The position numbers were made by a program, and so were the translations under genes. From Enterobacter kobei (lineage in GTDB: Bacteria; Pseudomonadota; Gammaproteobacteria; Enterobacterales; Enterobacteriaceae): a DNA stretch of 64,000 bases. The DNA lies in contig NZ_AP024590.1 in NCBI RefSeq assembly GCF_018323985.1, forward strand, positions 2,170,001 through 2,234,000, given 5' to 3'. The notes below the pieces were generated by a model that ran no database searches, was not told where the DNA came from, and worked only from the letters and a program-made list of their open reading frames with translations. Positions 33,255 to 42,603 of the stretch are shown piece after piece (position 1 is the first letter of the stretch; each line of letters begins with the position of its first letter).

Positions 33255-34424
33255 ATGCTTGAGTTGTTGTTTCTGCTGTTGCCCGTAGCGGCCGCGTATG
33301 GCTGGTATATGGGCCGCAGAAGCGCGCAACAAACAAAGCAGGATGAAGCAAACCGACTTTCGCGCGATTACGTGGCGGGGGTTAACTTTCTGCTTAGTAA
33401 TCAACAGGACAAAGCGGTTGACCTGTTCCTCGACATGTTAAAAGAGGATACCGGAACCGTTGAGGCCCATCTCACCCTCGGAAACCTCTTTCGCTCACGG
33501 GGCGAGGTCGATCGCGCCATCCGTATTCACCAGACCCTAATGGAAAGCGCATCGCTGTCTTACGATCAGCGTCTGCTTGCCGTACAGCAGCTTGGCCGCG
33601 ATTACATGGCGGCAGGGATGTACGATCGCGCTGAAGACATGTTCAATCAGCTGGTGGATGAAACCGACTTCCGTATCGGTGCGCTGCAACAGTTGCTGCA
33701 AATTTATCAGGCCACCAGCGACTGGCAGAAAGCCATTGATGTGGCTGAACGTCTGGTCAAGCTGGGTAAAGATAAACAGCGTGTGGAAATCGCGCACTTC
33801 TACTGCGAGCTGGCGTTACAGCAGATGGGCAACGACGATCTGGATCGGGCCATGGCGCTGCTCAAAAAGGGTGCGGCTGCCGATCGCAACAGTCCGCGCG
33901 TTTCCATCATGATGGGACGCGTGCTGATGGCGAAAGGGGAGTACGAAAAAGCCGTCGACAGCCTGCTGCGCGTGGTGGATCAGGATAAAGAACTGGTCAG
34001 CGAAACGCTGGAAATGCTGCAAACCTGCTATCTGCAACTGGGTAAAACTGACGAGTGGGCGGAATTCCTGCGTCGCTGCGTGGAAGAAAACACCGGCGCG
34101 GTGGCCGATTTGATGCTGGCGGATATCGTCGAGCAGCGGGACGGGCAGGACACGGCGCAGATGCTGATTACGCGTCAACTGCAACGCCAGCCGACCATGC
34201 GCGTTTTCCATAAGCTGATGGACTACCATCTGCAGGAAGCGGAAGAAGGGCGTGCAAAAGAGAGCCTGATGGTGCTGCGTGATATGGTGGGCGAGCAGAT
34301 CCGCAGTAAGCCTCGCTACCGCTGCCATAAATGCGGTTTTACCGCCTTTACCATGTACTGGCATTGCCCGTCCTGTCGCGCGTGGTCAACGGTGAAACCA
34401 ATTCGCGGCCTCGATGGGCAGTAG
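33255..34424 (+). CDS. lapB: Lipopolysaccharide assembly protein B (YciM)
   Basis: An essential-type adaptor that brings LpxC to FtsH and coordinates LPS transport. It has 389 residues, as E. coli. One N-terminal membrane anchor (1-18) is followed by multiple TPR repeats (from about 36 to 330) and a C-terminal rubredoxin-like metal site with Cys357, Cys360, Cys371 and Cys374 (CHKCG and CPSC). Cotranscribed with lapA. Confidence 0.97.
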   Translation: MLELLFLLLPVAAAYGWYMGRRSAQQTKQDEANRLSRDYVAGVNFLLSNQQDKAVDLFLDMLKEDTGTVEAHLTLGNLFRSRGEVDRAIRIHQTLMESASLSYDQRLLAVQQLGRDYMAAGMYDRAEDMFNQLVDETDFRIGALQQLLQIYQATSDWQKAIDVAERLVKLGKDKQRVEIAHFYCELALQQMGNDDLDRAMALLKKGAAADRNSPRVSIMMGRVLMAKGEYEKAVDSLLRVVDQDKELVSETLEMLQTCYLQLGKTDEWAEFLRRCVEENTGAVADLMLADIVEQRDGQDTAQMLITRQLQRQPTMRVFHKLMDYHLQEAEEGRAKESLMVLRDMVGEQIRSKPRYRCHKCGFTAFTMYWHCPSCRAWSTVKPIRGLDGQ

Positions 34425-34612
34425 AATAAAAAAAGCCTGCACTTTAGTTACAACATACTTATTAAGTTTATTCCTTCATACGCCAGCATCGTGCCCGACC
34501 CGTCTGGCAGGGAGAAAATGCATTCTGTCCTTTTCAGCGGCGCGCAGGTAGAATGCACGCCGTTTATTCTCATTGCGCCTGAGCGGGTGCCCATCATCAG
34601 GAAGGTCTGATC

Positions 34613-35350
34613 ATGACGTCTACTGCTACATCGTCTTCTGCTGCTGTAACGCATTCCCCTGTGGTTGTTGCCCTTGATTACGCCGATCGCCATCAGGCGC
34701 TGGCTTTTGTCGATCGTATTTCTCCCGCAGACTGCCGTCTGAAAGTCGGCAAAGAGATGTTTACCTTGTTTGGCCCGCAATTTGTGCGCGATTTGCAACA
34801 GCGCGGTTTCGATGTCTTTCTCGATCTCAAATTCCATGATATTCCGAATACCACGGCACACGCGGTGGCCGCCGCCGCTGAGCTGGGCGTATGGATGGTG
34901 AATGTTCATGCCTCCGGTGGCGCGCGGATGATGAGCGCGGCACGTGAAGCGCTGATGCCGTTTGGTAACGATGCGCCGCTGCTGATCGCGGTAACGGTAC
35001 TGACCAGCATGGAAGCCAGCGACCTGCACGATCTGGGGATCAACAGCTCGCCTGCCGAACATGCTGAACGCCTTGCGCGTCTGACGCAAAACTGCGGGCT
35101 GGATGGCGTCGTCTGTTCAGCGCAGGAAGCCGTGCGTTTTAAAAGCGAACTGGGCCAGGCGTTCAAACTGGTCACGCCAGGCATTCGGCCTCAGGGCAGT
35201 GAAGCTGGCGATCAGCGCCGCATCATGACACCGGAACAGGCGCAGGCTGCCGGTGTGGATTATATGGTGATTGGCCGCCCGGTAACGCAGTCTGCCGATC
35301 CGGCGCAGACGTTGAAAGCCATCAATGCATCACTGCGTGTAGGAGGTTAA
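34613..35350 (+). CDS. pyrF: Orotidine 5'-phosphate decarboxylase
   Basis: Last step of de novo UMP synthesis. A TIM barrel of 245 residues (E. coli 245) with the catalytic Asp-Lys-Asp set in FLDLKFHDIPNT and the C-terminal phosphate loop VIGRPVTQS. A Ser/Thr/Ala-rich N-terminus precedes VVVALDYADR. The stop directly abuts the yciH start, with the yciH SD inside the pyrF end. Confidence 0.97.
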   Translation: MTSTATSSSAAVTHSPVVVALDYADRHQALAFVDRISPADCRLKVGKEMFTLFGPQFVRDLQQRGFDVFLDLKFHDIPNTTAHAVAAAAELGVWMVNVHASGGARMMSAAREALMPFGNDAPLLIAVTVLTSMEASDLHDLGINSSPAEHAERLARLTQNCGLDGVVCSAQEAVRFKSELGQAFKLVTPGIRPQGSEAGDQRRIMTPEQAQAAGVDYMVIGRPVTQSADPAQTLKAINASLRVGG

Positions 35351-35677
35351 ATGAGCGATTCAAACAGCCGTCTGGTGTACTCCACTGACAGCGGGCGTAT
35401 TGATGAGCCAAAACCGGTGGCTGAACGTCCCAAAGGTGACGGGATTGTGCGTATCCAGCGTCAGACCAGTGGGCGTAAAGGGAAGGGCGTATGTCTGATC
35501 ACCGGTATTGACGCCAGTGATGAGGAAATTACCCGCCTGGCAGCCGAGCTGAAAAAGAAATGCGGTTGTGGTGGTTCGGTAAAAGATGGCGTAATTGAAA
35601 TTCAGGGCGATAAACGCGATCTGATTAAATCATTACTGGAAGCCAAAGGCATGAAGGTCAAACTGGCGGGTGGTTAG
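35351..35677 (+). CDS. yciH: YciH, SUI1/eIF1-like translation factor
   Basis: A 108-residue protein with a SUI1 domain (eIF1 homologue) affecting start-codon and initiator-tRNA fidelity in vitro. The conserved core is GKGVCLITGIDASDEE, then KKKCGCGGSVKDGVIEIQGDKRD. Coupled to pyrF with no gap. A terminator follows. Confidence 0.95.
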   Translation: MSDSNSRLVYSTDSGRIDEPKPVAERPKGDGIVRIQRQTSGRKGKGVCLITGIDASDEEITRLAAELKKKCGCGGSVKDGVIEIQGDKRDLIKSLLEAKGMKVKLAGG

Positions 35678-35699
35678 TTAACCGGCGCTAATATATGAC

Positions 35700-35727
35700 A
35701 AGGCCACGGTATATACCGTGGCCTTTT
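35700..35727 (+). terminator. pyrF-yciH terminator
   Basis: Arms AAGGCCACGGT and ACCGTGGCCTT with loop ATAT and a short T-run. Confidence 0.88.
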
Positions 35728-35792
35728 AATTTCACTGCGTATGTCTTAAATTATGTCAGTATATATTCTGTCATTACGCCGTTAACGTAAGA

Positions 35793-36014
35793 TTATTTAC
35801 CGACCTGGTGACCCACAATACCACCAACTGCTGCGCCACCTAATGTACCGAGGGTGCTACCGTCAGTTAATACTGCACCACCCAGTGCACCCGCACCTGC
35901 GCCAATTGCGGTGTTACGATCGCGTTTAGACCAGTGAGAACAAGCGCTCAGAGACATTGCCAGCGTTACCGCCAGTACTGCTGTAGCCATTTTTTTACTT
36001 GATAACATCATCAT
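35793..36014 (-). CDS. osmB: Osmotically inducible lipoprotein OsmB
   Basis: A small outer-membrane lipoprotein induced by osmotic and stationary-phase stress. It has 73 residues with signal peptide and lipobox LSAC (Cys25), then a glycine-zipper domain (AIGAGAGALGGAVL, GTLGGAAVGGIVGHQVGK). Of three tandem ATGs, the first (36014) has AGGAG at 6 nt. Confidence 0.95.
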   Translation of the reverse strand: MMMLSSKKMATAVLAVTLAMSLSACSHWSKRDRNTAIGAGAGALGGAVLTDGSTLGTLGGAAVGGIVGHQVGK

Positions 36015-36274
36015 ACTAATCTCCTGAAATAGGTATCCACGGAAAGAATTTCTCTTTGAGTATAGTTCCTGAAAAGCAAACTTAAGTTCATTTCCGTAAA
36101 TTATGTTGCGCAGGTGTTACTATGGATCACGTGAGTGATAGTTACGTCCTGTTATATCGTTCAACATAATTTTACTTCCTGCCGCTAAACGAGACAGGTA
36201 AATAGTCTTAATTGGAACGTCAGAAAACTCTCAGAGATGAAGGGATTCAGCCCGCACATGGCGGGCGAGGGCAG

Positions 36275-37033
36275 TTATTGCGCGGCGGATTTTCTAACTA
36301 TATCGACAGTCAGACCTGACTGGACTAATTGTTCCTGATGGCCCGCGGCCAGTTTTTCATCAGTAATAACGCGATTAAAACGCCCCATTGGCTCTAATGG
36401 ATAGGGGTGGACCGCGCCAAATTTTGAGCTGTCGGTCAGCACGATGGCCTCGCAGTTCTTCTCCAGTACCGCATTCACCACATCGGCCCGCATCATGTCC
36501 CGCCCGGTAAAGCCTGTTTCCGGTTGCCAGCCATCAATGCCGATAAAGGCTTTGCTGAAATGCACGTGCTGCACATACTGGCGTGTCAGCGGCCCAACCA
36601 TGCTTTCACTTTTCTTCTGATAAACACCGCCCAGCAGGATCACTTCGCAGGGCGTCTCTTTGAGCAGATGAGCGATATAGGCGCTGACGGTAATAATGGT
36701 GATCTCTTTTTGATCCGCAAGGGCGCGCGCCAGCAGGGCATTGCTGCTGCCATTTTCAATAAACACCGTCTCGCCGGGTGCCACCAGCGACGCCGCGAAG
36801 GCGGCAAGCTCACGCTTTTGCGTGAAGTTGCTCATCATGCGCGTTTCCACATCGTCACTTTCCAGCGGCACGGCGAAACCGTGCGTACGACGCAGATAGC
36901 TTTGCTTCTCCAGAGTATTCAGATCCTGACGGATGGTCACTTCAGAAACGCCGGTGGTTTTTGCAAGTTCGGCCACGCTGACGCGGCCCTGGTCGATGAC
37001 CATTTGAAGAATGAGTTGTTGTCGGGAATTCAT
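36275..37033 (-). CDS. yciT: YciT, DeoR-family transcriptional regulator
   Basis: A 252-residue DeoR-type regulator: N-terminal helix-turn-helix (residues 5-57, VSVAELAKTTGVSEVTIRQDLNTLE) and a C-terminal sugar-phosphate-sensing domain (FIENGSSNALLARAL and FIGIDGWQPETGFTG). In E. coli YciT is linked to osmotic control, including osmB. It lies 11 nt after yciZ on the same strand. Confidence 0.94.
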   Translation of the reverse strand: MNSRQQLILQMVIDQGRVSVAELAKTTGVSEVTIRQDLNTLEKQSYLRRTHGFAVPLESDDVETRMMSNFTQKRELAAFAASLVAPGETVFIENGSSNALLARALADQKEITIITVSAYIAHLLKETPCEVILLGGVYQKKSESMVGPLTRQYVQHVHFSKAFIGIDGWQPETGFTGRDMMRADVVNAVLEKNCEAIVLTDSSKFGAVHPYPLEPMGRFNRVITDEKLAAGHQEQLVQSGLTVDIVRKSAAQ

Positions 37034-37044
37034 AGGTTCTTTAT

Positions 37045-37227
37045 TCAGATTTCCCAGGGCGTTTTTGGCGCACCCTGCGGTGGGATTTGTCCGGCAGCGT
37101 CCGCCGCCAGCAAGTCGGCTTTCAGGATTTCCAGATTATGGATGGCAGAGTGGTAATCACCCGCTACCAGAATGTCCAGCACCGTATCAATTCGCCCGGC
37201 AAGTTGCTTCACATCGATGTCGGCCAT
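37045..37227 (-). CDS. yciZ: YciZ, UPF0509 small protein
   Basis: A 60-residue hydrophilic protein with the conserved core RIDTVLDILVAGDYHSAIHN and a terminal PWEI. Function unknown. First gene of the yciZ-yciT unit, divergent from rpfF. Confidence 0.88.
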   Translation of the reverse strand: MADIDVKQLAGRIDTVLDILVAGDYHSAIHNLEILKADLLAADAAGQIPPQGAPKTPWEI

Positions 37228-37418
37228 GTCGTCACCCTGTTTCGAAAAGTTAATAAATTCAATGATGCAGAAATTAGTCTAAAAAGAGAAGGGAAAAAAG
37301 GAAATCTTAAAAAAGCATAACTACAGATTATTAATTAACTTACATACGTACTGCCGGGTTTCGTCCTGCATTAGTCTAAATCTGCGCGCAACGCGCTTTA
37401 ATTAATGAGGAAAAGACC

Positions 37419-38285
37419 ATGACAGTTATCAACCATGCATCATGCAAATTGTTCACTGATACAGAGCGCTTTACCCAACTGGCCGGGTACTACGAAGAGG
37501 AGCGCCGCACGGTCTGGATGATGTTACGGGCGCAGCCCCGTCCGTGCTTCAATCATGGACTGATAGAGGAGATCATGAATATCTCCTGGCTGGTCAGACA
37601 GGCAGGTTTTGCGGTGGATTTCTGGGTGACAGGCTCCCTGGTCCCCGGCATTTATAACGCCGGCGGCGATCTGGGTTTCTTTGTTGATTGTCTGCAAAAC
37701 GGTCGTCGTGAAGCGCTGCGCGCCTATGCGCGGGCCTGTGTCGATTGTGTCCACGCCGCCTCCCGGGGATTCGACACCGGGGCGATCAGTCTGGCGATGG
37801 TGGAAGGCAGTGCGCTGGGCGGTGGTTTTGAAGCCGCGCTGGCGCACCATTTCGTGCTGGCGCAACGTGATGTACGCATGGGCTTCCCGGAAATCGCGTT
37901 TAACCTGTTCCCCGGCATGGGGGGATATTCACTGGTCGCGCGACGCTCGGGTATGAAGCTGGCGGAGGAGCTGATTTATAAAGGCGAATCCCATACGGCG
38001 GAGTGGTACGAACCCAAAGGCCTGGTAGATGAGATGTTCGAGCCGGGGCAGGGCGCGGTAGCCGTGCGCACGTTCATTGACACGCTACAACCGCGTTTGA
38101 ATGGCGTCCGTGCCATGCTGCGCGCCCGTCAGCGGGTAATGCAGTTGCCGCGTAGTGAACTGATGGATATTACCGAAGACTGGGTGGACGCGGCCTTTTG
38201 CCTGCAACCGAAAGACATCGCCTATATGGAGCGACTGGTACTGTTGCAAAACCGCCACGTCGCCAGTCTGAGTAAAGCCAGCTAA
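37419..38285 (+). CDS. rpfF: RpfF, DSF-family signal synthase (crotonase fold)
   Basis: Makes cis-2-unsaturated fatty acid quorum signals (DSF family) from acyl-ACP by thioesterase plus dehydratase activity. It has 288 residues, near Xanthomonas and Cronobacter RpfF. The crotonase core is SALGGGFEAALAHHF then GFPEIAFNLFPGMGGYS. The two catalytic glutamates fall at Glu138 and Glu158, spaced 20 residues as Glu141/Glu161 of Xanthomonas RpfF. SD GAGGAAAAGACC precedes the start. It is convergent with rpfR, the stops overlapping by four bases. E. coli lacks rpfF here and has yciZ beside pdeR. Confidence 0.93.
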   Translation: MTVINHASCKLFTDTERFTQLAGYYEEERRTVWMMLRAQPRPCFNHGLIEEIMNISWLVRQAGFAVDFWVTGSLVPGIYNAGGDLGFFVDCLQNGRREALRAYARACVDCVHAASRGFDTGAISLAMVEGSALGGGFEAALAHHFVLAQRDVRMGFPEIAFNLFPGMGGYSLVARRSGMKLAEELIYKGESHTAEWYEPKGLVDEMFEPGQGAVAVRTFIDTLQPRLNGVRAMLRARQRVMQLPRSELMDITEDWVDAAFCLQPKDIAYMERLVLLQNRHVASLSKAS

Positions 38286-40273
38286 CGCGCTTTGCGCGTC
38301 AGATAACGTTTATACCATCGCTCGAATGCGGCTGCGGGCATGGGCTTAGCAAAGAGAAAACCCTGCCGTTCGTTGACGCCATTCTTCGTGAGAAAGGCGT
38401 CTTCTTTGGCGCTTTCCACCCCTTCAGCGATCACCTGCAAATTGAGCGCCTGTGCAACGGCGACAATGGCGCGCACCAGCGATTGCGAAATCGACTGTTT
38501 ATGCACATCACGCACAAACGACTGGTCGAGTTTGATGGCATCCAGCGGGAAACGTGCCAGTTGCGACAGCGATGAATAGCCGGTCCCAAAATCATCCAGA
38601 TGCACCTGCGCCCCTAACGCGCTGAACTGCTGGATCACCGACAGCGCCAGTTCCTCATTTTCAATCAGACAGCTTTCCGTTAACTCAACGTCTATCGGGC
38701 AGTATTCGAAATTGAGATCGCTTAACGCCTGTTTTAGATCGCTGAAAATGGTCTGGTCCGCCAGCTGACGGGCCGACACATTAACCGCCACGCGCAGATG
38801 AATGCCTTTATCGCGCCACTTCGCCACCTGCTGCACCACGTTCAGCATCACCCAGCGTCCCAGCGGGACAATCAGCCCGGACTCTTCGGCATAGGAGATA
38901 AACTCCATCGGGCCTATTAATCCGCGCTCCGGCGACTGCCAGCGCACCAGCGCTTCGAGGCTGCGGATCTCACCCCGCCAGGTCATTTTCGGCTGGTAGT
39001 GGATCAGCAACTGGTCGTTTTCCAGCGCCTTACGCAGATTTGTATCGAGCCACAGGTATTCAAAGACCCGCTGGTTCATCTCCGGCGTGAAGACGCAAAA
39101 CTTGCCGCGGCCACTCTCTTTGGCGGTATACATCGCGGTATCGGCGTTGCGGATCACGCTCTCGCGGTCATTGCCATGCTGCGGGGCGAGCGAAATGCCC
39201 AGCGAACAGCCGGTGTAGACCTCAATCAGGCCAATGCGGAAAGGCTGGCGCAGACGGGTGAGAATACGCGAGGCCATCGCCTCCAGCGCACTCTGGGACG
39301 AATTCGTGCCCAGCACGATAAACTCATCGCCGCCCAGACGTGCCAGCACCTGGCCCTCATCCAGACAGCTTAAAATCGCCAGCGACACTGCCTGCAATAG
39401 CTGGTCACCGAACATATGCCCGTAGGCATCGTTTACCTTTTTAAAATTATCCAGATCGAGATAAACAATACCGACCTGCGTATCTTCGCGGCAGGCTATC
39501 GCATCACTGATCAGTTCATGGATCGCATTGCGGTTCGGCAGGCCGGTAACGGTGTCGGTGTTCGCCAGCACGCGCAGCCGCTCCTGGGCGCGACGCTCCT
39601 CGGTGATATCGGTACCGGAGCAAATCAGAAAGATTTCGTTTTTGCCGCTGCCGCTGTGCACGAATTTATTGCGGAATAAAAACAGGCGCTGCCCTTTGCG
39701 TGTTTTGATCCAGCGCTCCACTTCATACGAGCTGCCGTTACGGAAAAATTCGCTGATATTACGCTTCGATGCCAGCGCCTCGCTGCGGCTCATGAATAGT
39801 TTAAAGACGTTCTGGCCGATGACTTCCTGCTCACGCAAGCCGGTGTACTCTTCGCACAGGCGGTTAAAACGCTGAATGTTGCCGTGGCGATCGAGGATCA
39901 CAATGACCGAGTTGGCTTCAGACACCACCTGTTCTGCAAAAGAAAGGCCCTGAACTAAATCGCGGGCAACGGAAGAGGTATCATTCCAGGCAGACGCGGT
40001 GCCTGCCCACTCCTTTTTTGTGATTTTGCGGCCTACCAGATGCAGCGGCACATCCTCGCCAAACATCGAGACCGTCATCGTCATACTGGTGGTGATAACG
40101 GTCATATCCCGTAGCCGCTCCGCCTGATGATCGGTCAGGGCAATCACCTGACTGATGTCGGCGGTTTCGCTCGCGGCAAGATGAAGCGCGTTGCTGTCAG
40201 CAGTGAGTCGCCAGAATGGACTCGTCGTCCCCAGGTAACGAAACAGCACATTTTGCTCCACATCGTCTTTCAT
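38282..40273 (-). CDS. rpfR: RpfR (PdeR/Gmr), PAS-GGDEF-EAL DSF receptor and c-di-GMP enzyme
   Basis: Cytoplasmic sensor that binds DSF-type fatty acids and changes cyclic-di-GMP turnover. It has 663 residues: N-terminal FI-type domain (1 to about 95), PAS (about 110-225), GGDEF with intact RLGGDEF (312-318), EAL with SLEALVRW (438-445) and DDFGTG. Both enzyme sites look active. The start at 40273 is chosen because GGGAGA precedes it; two ATGs further upstream fall in that SD region. The N-terminal domain is described in the family as contacting RpfF. E. coli retains only this gene (pdeR). Confidence 0.94.
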   Translation of the reverse strand: MKDDVEQNVLFRYLGTTSPFWRLTADSNALHLAASETADISQVIALTDHQAERLRDMTVITTSMTMTVSMFGEDVPLHLVGRKITKKEWAGTASAWNDTSSVARDLVQGLSFAEQVVSEANSVIVILDRHGNIQRFNRLCEEYTGLREQEVIGQNVFKLFMSRSEALASKRNISEFFRNGSSYEVERWIKTRKGQRLFLFRNKFVHSGSGKNEIFLICSGTDITEERRAQERLRVLANTDTVTGLPNRNAIHELISDAIACREDTQVGIVYLDLDNFKKVNDAYGHMFGDQLLQAVSLAILSCLDEGQVLARLGGDEFIVLGTNSSQSALEAMASRILTRLRQPFRIGLIEVYTGCSLGISLAPQHGNDRESVIRNADTAMYTAKESGRGKFCVFTPEMNQRVFEYLWLDTNLRKALENDQLLIHYQPKMTWRGEIRSLEALVRWQSPERGLIGPMEFISYAEESGLIVPLGRWVMLNVVQQVAKWRDKGIHLRVAVNVSARQLADQTIFSDLKQALSDLNFEYCPIDVELTESCLIENEELALSVIQQFSALGAQVHLDDFGTGYSSLSQLARFPLDAIKLDQSFVRDVHKQSISQSLVRAIVAVAQALNLQVIAEGVESAKEDAFLTKNGVNERQGFLFAKPMPAAAFERWYKRYLTRKAR

Positions 40274-40590
40274 GCTTTCTCCCATTCCACCCAATGCGCA
40301 ACAGAACTTTTCAACGGTGAAGTCTGCACGCTGCCTCTTTGCGAGAACAGGCTGAACTTACTGTTTTTTATTTGCATTCTTATAGTAAAGCGCCGCTAAC
40401 CTATTGCATAGCTATAGCTAAAATATTGTTCTTAACGACTTTTCATGCGCAAAAGTGCATAACTAAGTGTGGCTGTTTTTAGCATTTTGTGGGGGAAAAA
40501 ATCGGGAATTTTGACGTGGCGCGTAAGACGGGGGGAGGGAAAAACGGCCTCACCAGCATGGCAAGGCCGTTTTGCGATAACGCGCTTCGT
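40274..40590. promoter_or_regulatory. Region between rpfR promoter and rnb 3' end
   Basis: About 315 nt with no gene. AT-rich sequence next to rpfR (including CTATAGCTA and TATAGTAAAG) should hold its promoter; the far end holds the rnb terminator. Open frames here are antisense to rnb and lack an SD. Confidence 0.5.
40541..40573 (-). terminator. rnb terminator
   Basis: Arms AAAACGGCCT and AGGCCGTTTT with a 13-nt loop; read on the minus strand it ends in a T-run. Confidence 0.8.
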
Positions 40591-42525
40591 TTACGCCACA
40601 GGACGAGCGATAACGCTGCGGGTTTCCATGCGCACTTCAGCGATAGTCACATCAATCACATCGGTGACTTTATAGACTGTTTCGCCTTTGATCTGCACGG
40701 TGCCGCTTTCCTGGCTGCATACCATTTCGTCACGCACCGCATGGATAAACGGAGCAGGAATAAAGGCTACTGCGCCGTTATCCACCAGGCGGACACGCAT
40801 GCCGCCACGGCTGACGTCAATGATTTCAGCGGCAAAGCGGGTATCGGTACCGGCTTTGTCTTTCAGGAAGCGGGCATACAGCCAGTCACCCACATCGCGC
40901 TCCGCCATACGGTTCAGGCGGCGGCGTTCCGTCATCTGTACCGTGGTATCGTCCTGCGGGCGGGCGATAGTTTCGTTTTTGATAATCGCTTTCAGCAGAC
41001 GATGGTTGATCATATCGCCGTATTTACGGATCGGTGACGTCCAGGTGGCGTACGCTTCGAGGCCGAGGCCAAAGTGCGGGCCTGGCTCGGTGCTGATTTC
41101 CGCGTAAGACTGGAAGCGGCGAATGCGGCTGTCGAGGAAACCAGACGGCTGCGCGTCCAGTTCGCGACGCAGTTTGCAGAAGCCGTTCAGCGTCAGCACT
41201 TCTTCGGCGTCAACATGCAGACCGTGGGTGCTCAGCAGGGCGGCCAGCGCTTCGCCATTGGCCGGATCGAAACCTAAATGCACGTTGTAGATCCCGAAAC
41301 CGAGCTTATCGCGCAGCACACGGGCGGCACAGATGTTGGCGGCGATCATCGACTCTTCAACAATACGGTTAGCGATGCGGCGCGGCTCGGCCACGATATC
41401 CAGCACTTCGCCTTTTTCACCCAGCACAAAGCGATAATCCGGACGATCTTTAAACACCAGCGCATGCGTGGTACGCCATTCGGCGCGGGCGAGGCAAACC
41501 CGCTGCAACAGACGGATCTGCGCGGCGATAGATTCGGTCGGCGGCGTCCAGCCATCTTTGCCTTCCAGCCAGTCAGAAATCTCGTCGTACACCAGCTTGG
41601 CTTTCGACTCGATGGTGGCGGCGAAGAACTCAATATTGTCTTCGATAGTGCCGTCAGCGCTGATGGTCATGCGGCAGGCAAGGGCCGGGCGCAGGGTCTG
41701 AGGGCGCAGCGAGCAGAGATCGTCAGAGAGTTCACGCGGCAGCATCGGGATGTTAAAGCCCGGCAGATAGTTGGTGAACGCACGAACTTTGGCGATGTTA
41801 TCCAGCTTACTGCCCGGGGCGATCCACGCGGTCGGATCGGCAATCGCCACCGTAAGCTGCAGGCGGCCATCCGCCAGCTCTTCCGCGTACAGCGCATCGT
41901 CCATATCTTCGGTGGTGGCGCTGTCGATGGTGACGAAATCCAGTGCGGTCAGATCGACACGCTCAAGGCCTTCATCCAGCATCTCCGTCACCACGCCGTT
42001 CGGCGCTTCTTTCTCCAGGTTGTGACGGGCAAGCGTCACCCACCATGGCACGAAGTGATCGTCGCCGAAGGTAATAAACTGGGTCAGTTCTGCATAAAAA
42101 CCGCGATCGCCTTTCAGCGGGTGGCGGCGCATTTCGGCTACCGCCCAGTCGCCATCGGCAAAATTATGCTCGACACCGCGCGCAGGGCGGCACTGAATGG
42201 CGTCTTTCAGCAGGGGATGGTCAGGTACGATGGACAGACGATCGTCTTTTTTCTGCACTTTACCGACGAAACGCGACAGGAACGGTTCGACCAGTTCTTC
42301 GGGTTCGGCGGATTCACGTTCTTTTTCACTATGGATCACCGCGATAACACGATCGCCATGCATCACTTTTTTCATCTGCGGCGGCGGAATGAAATAGCTT
42401 TTCTGCGCATCAACTTCGAGGAAACCAAAGCCTTTTTCCGTGGCTTTGACGACGCCTTCCGCGCGTGGCGTCTTGGAATGCAATTGCTGTTTTAGCTGAG
42501 CAAGCAGCGGGTTATCCTGGAACAT
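40591..42525 (-). CDS. rnb: Exoribonuclease II
   Basis: A processive 3'-5' hydrolytic exonuclease for single-stranded RNA. Its 644 residues equal E. coli RNase II. Cold-shock domains occupy the N-terminus, the RNB catalytic domain carries Asp201, Asp207, Asp209 and Asp210 (IDSATTEDMDDALYA), and an S1 domain is at the C-terminus (GMRVRLVDNGAVAFIP). Confidence 0.98.
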   Translation of the reverse strand: MFQDNPLLAQLKQQLHSKTPRAEGVVKATEKGFGFLEVDAQKSYFIPPPQMKKVMHGDRVIAVIHSEKERESAEPEELVEPFLSRFVGKVQKKDDRLSIVPDHPLLKDAIQCRPARGVEHNFADGDWAVAEMRRHPLKGDRGFYAELTQFITFGDDHFVPWWVTLARHNLEKEAPNGVVTEMLDEGLERVDLTALDFVTIDSATTEDMDDALYAEELADGRLQLTVAIADPTAWIAPGSKLDNIAKVRAFTNYLPGFNIPMLPRELSDDLCSLRPQTLRPALACRMTISADGTIEDNIEFFAATIESKAKLVYDEISDWLEGKDGWTPPTESIAAQIRLLQRVCLARAEWRTTHALVFKDRPDYRFVLGEKGEVLDIVAEPRRIANRIVEESMIAANICAARVLRDKLGFGIYNVHLGFDPANGEALAALLSTHGLHVDAEEVLTLNGFCKLRRELDAQPSGFLDSRIRRFQSYAEISTEPGPHFGLGLEAYATWTSPIRKYGDMINHRLLKAIIKNETIARPQDDTTVQMTERRRLNRMAERDVGDWLYARFLKDKAGTDTRFAAEIIDVSRGGMRVRLVDNGAVAFIPAPFIHAVRDEMVCSQESGTVQIKGETVYKVTDVIDVTIAEVRMETRSVIARPVA

Positions 42526-42603
42526 AGTTTTGTATTTTCGTGGCCTAAAGAGCGGCTGACAGTTTTACGCGAATACGGGGGTTGCAGCAAGCGCTGTTTC
42601 GCT

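Noticed and set aside
41278..42495. 405-codon plus-strand open frame opposite rnb
   Set aside because: Antisense to a perfectly conserved RNase II gene, with no start signal or recognisable domain.
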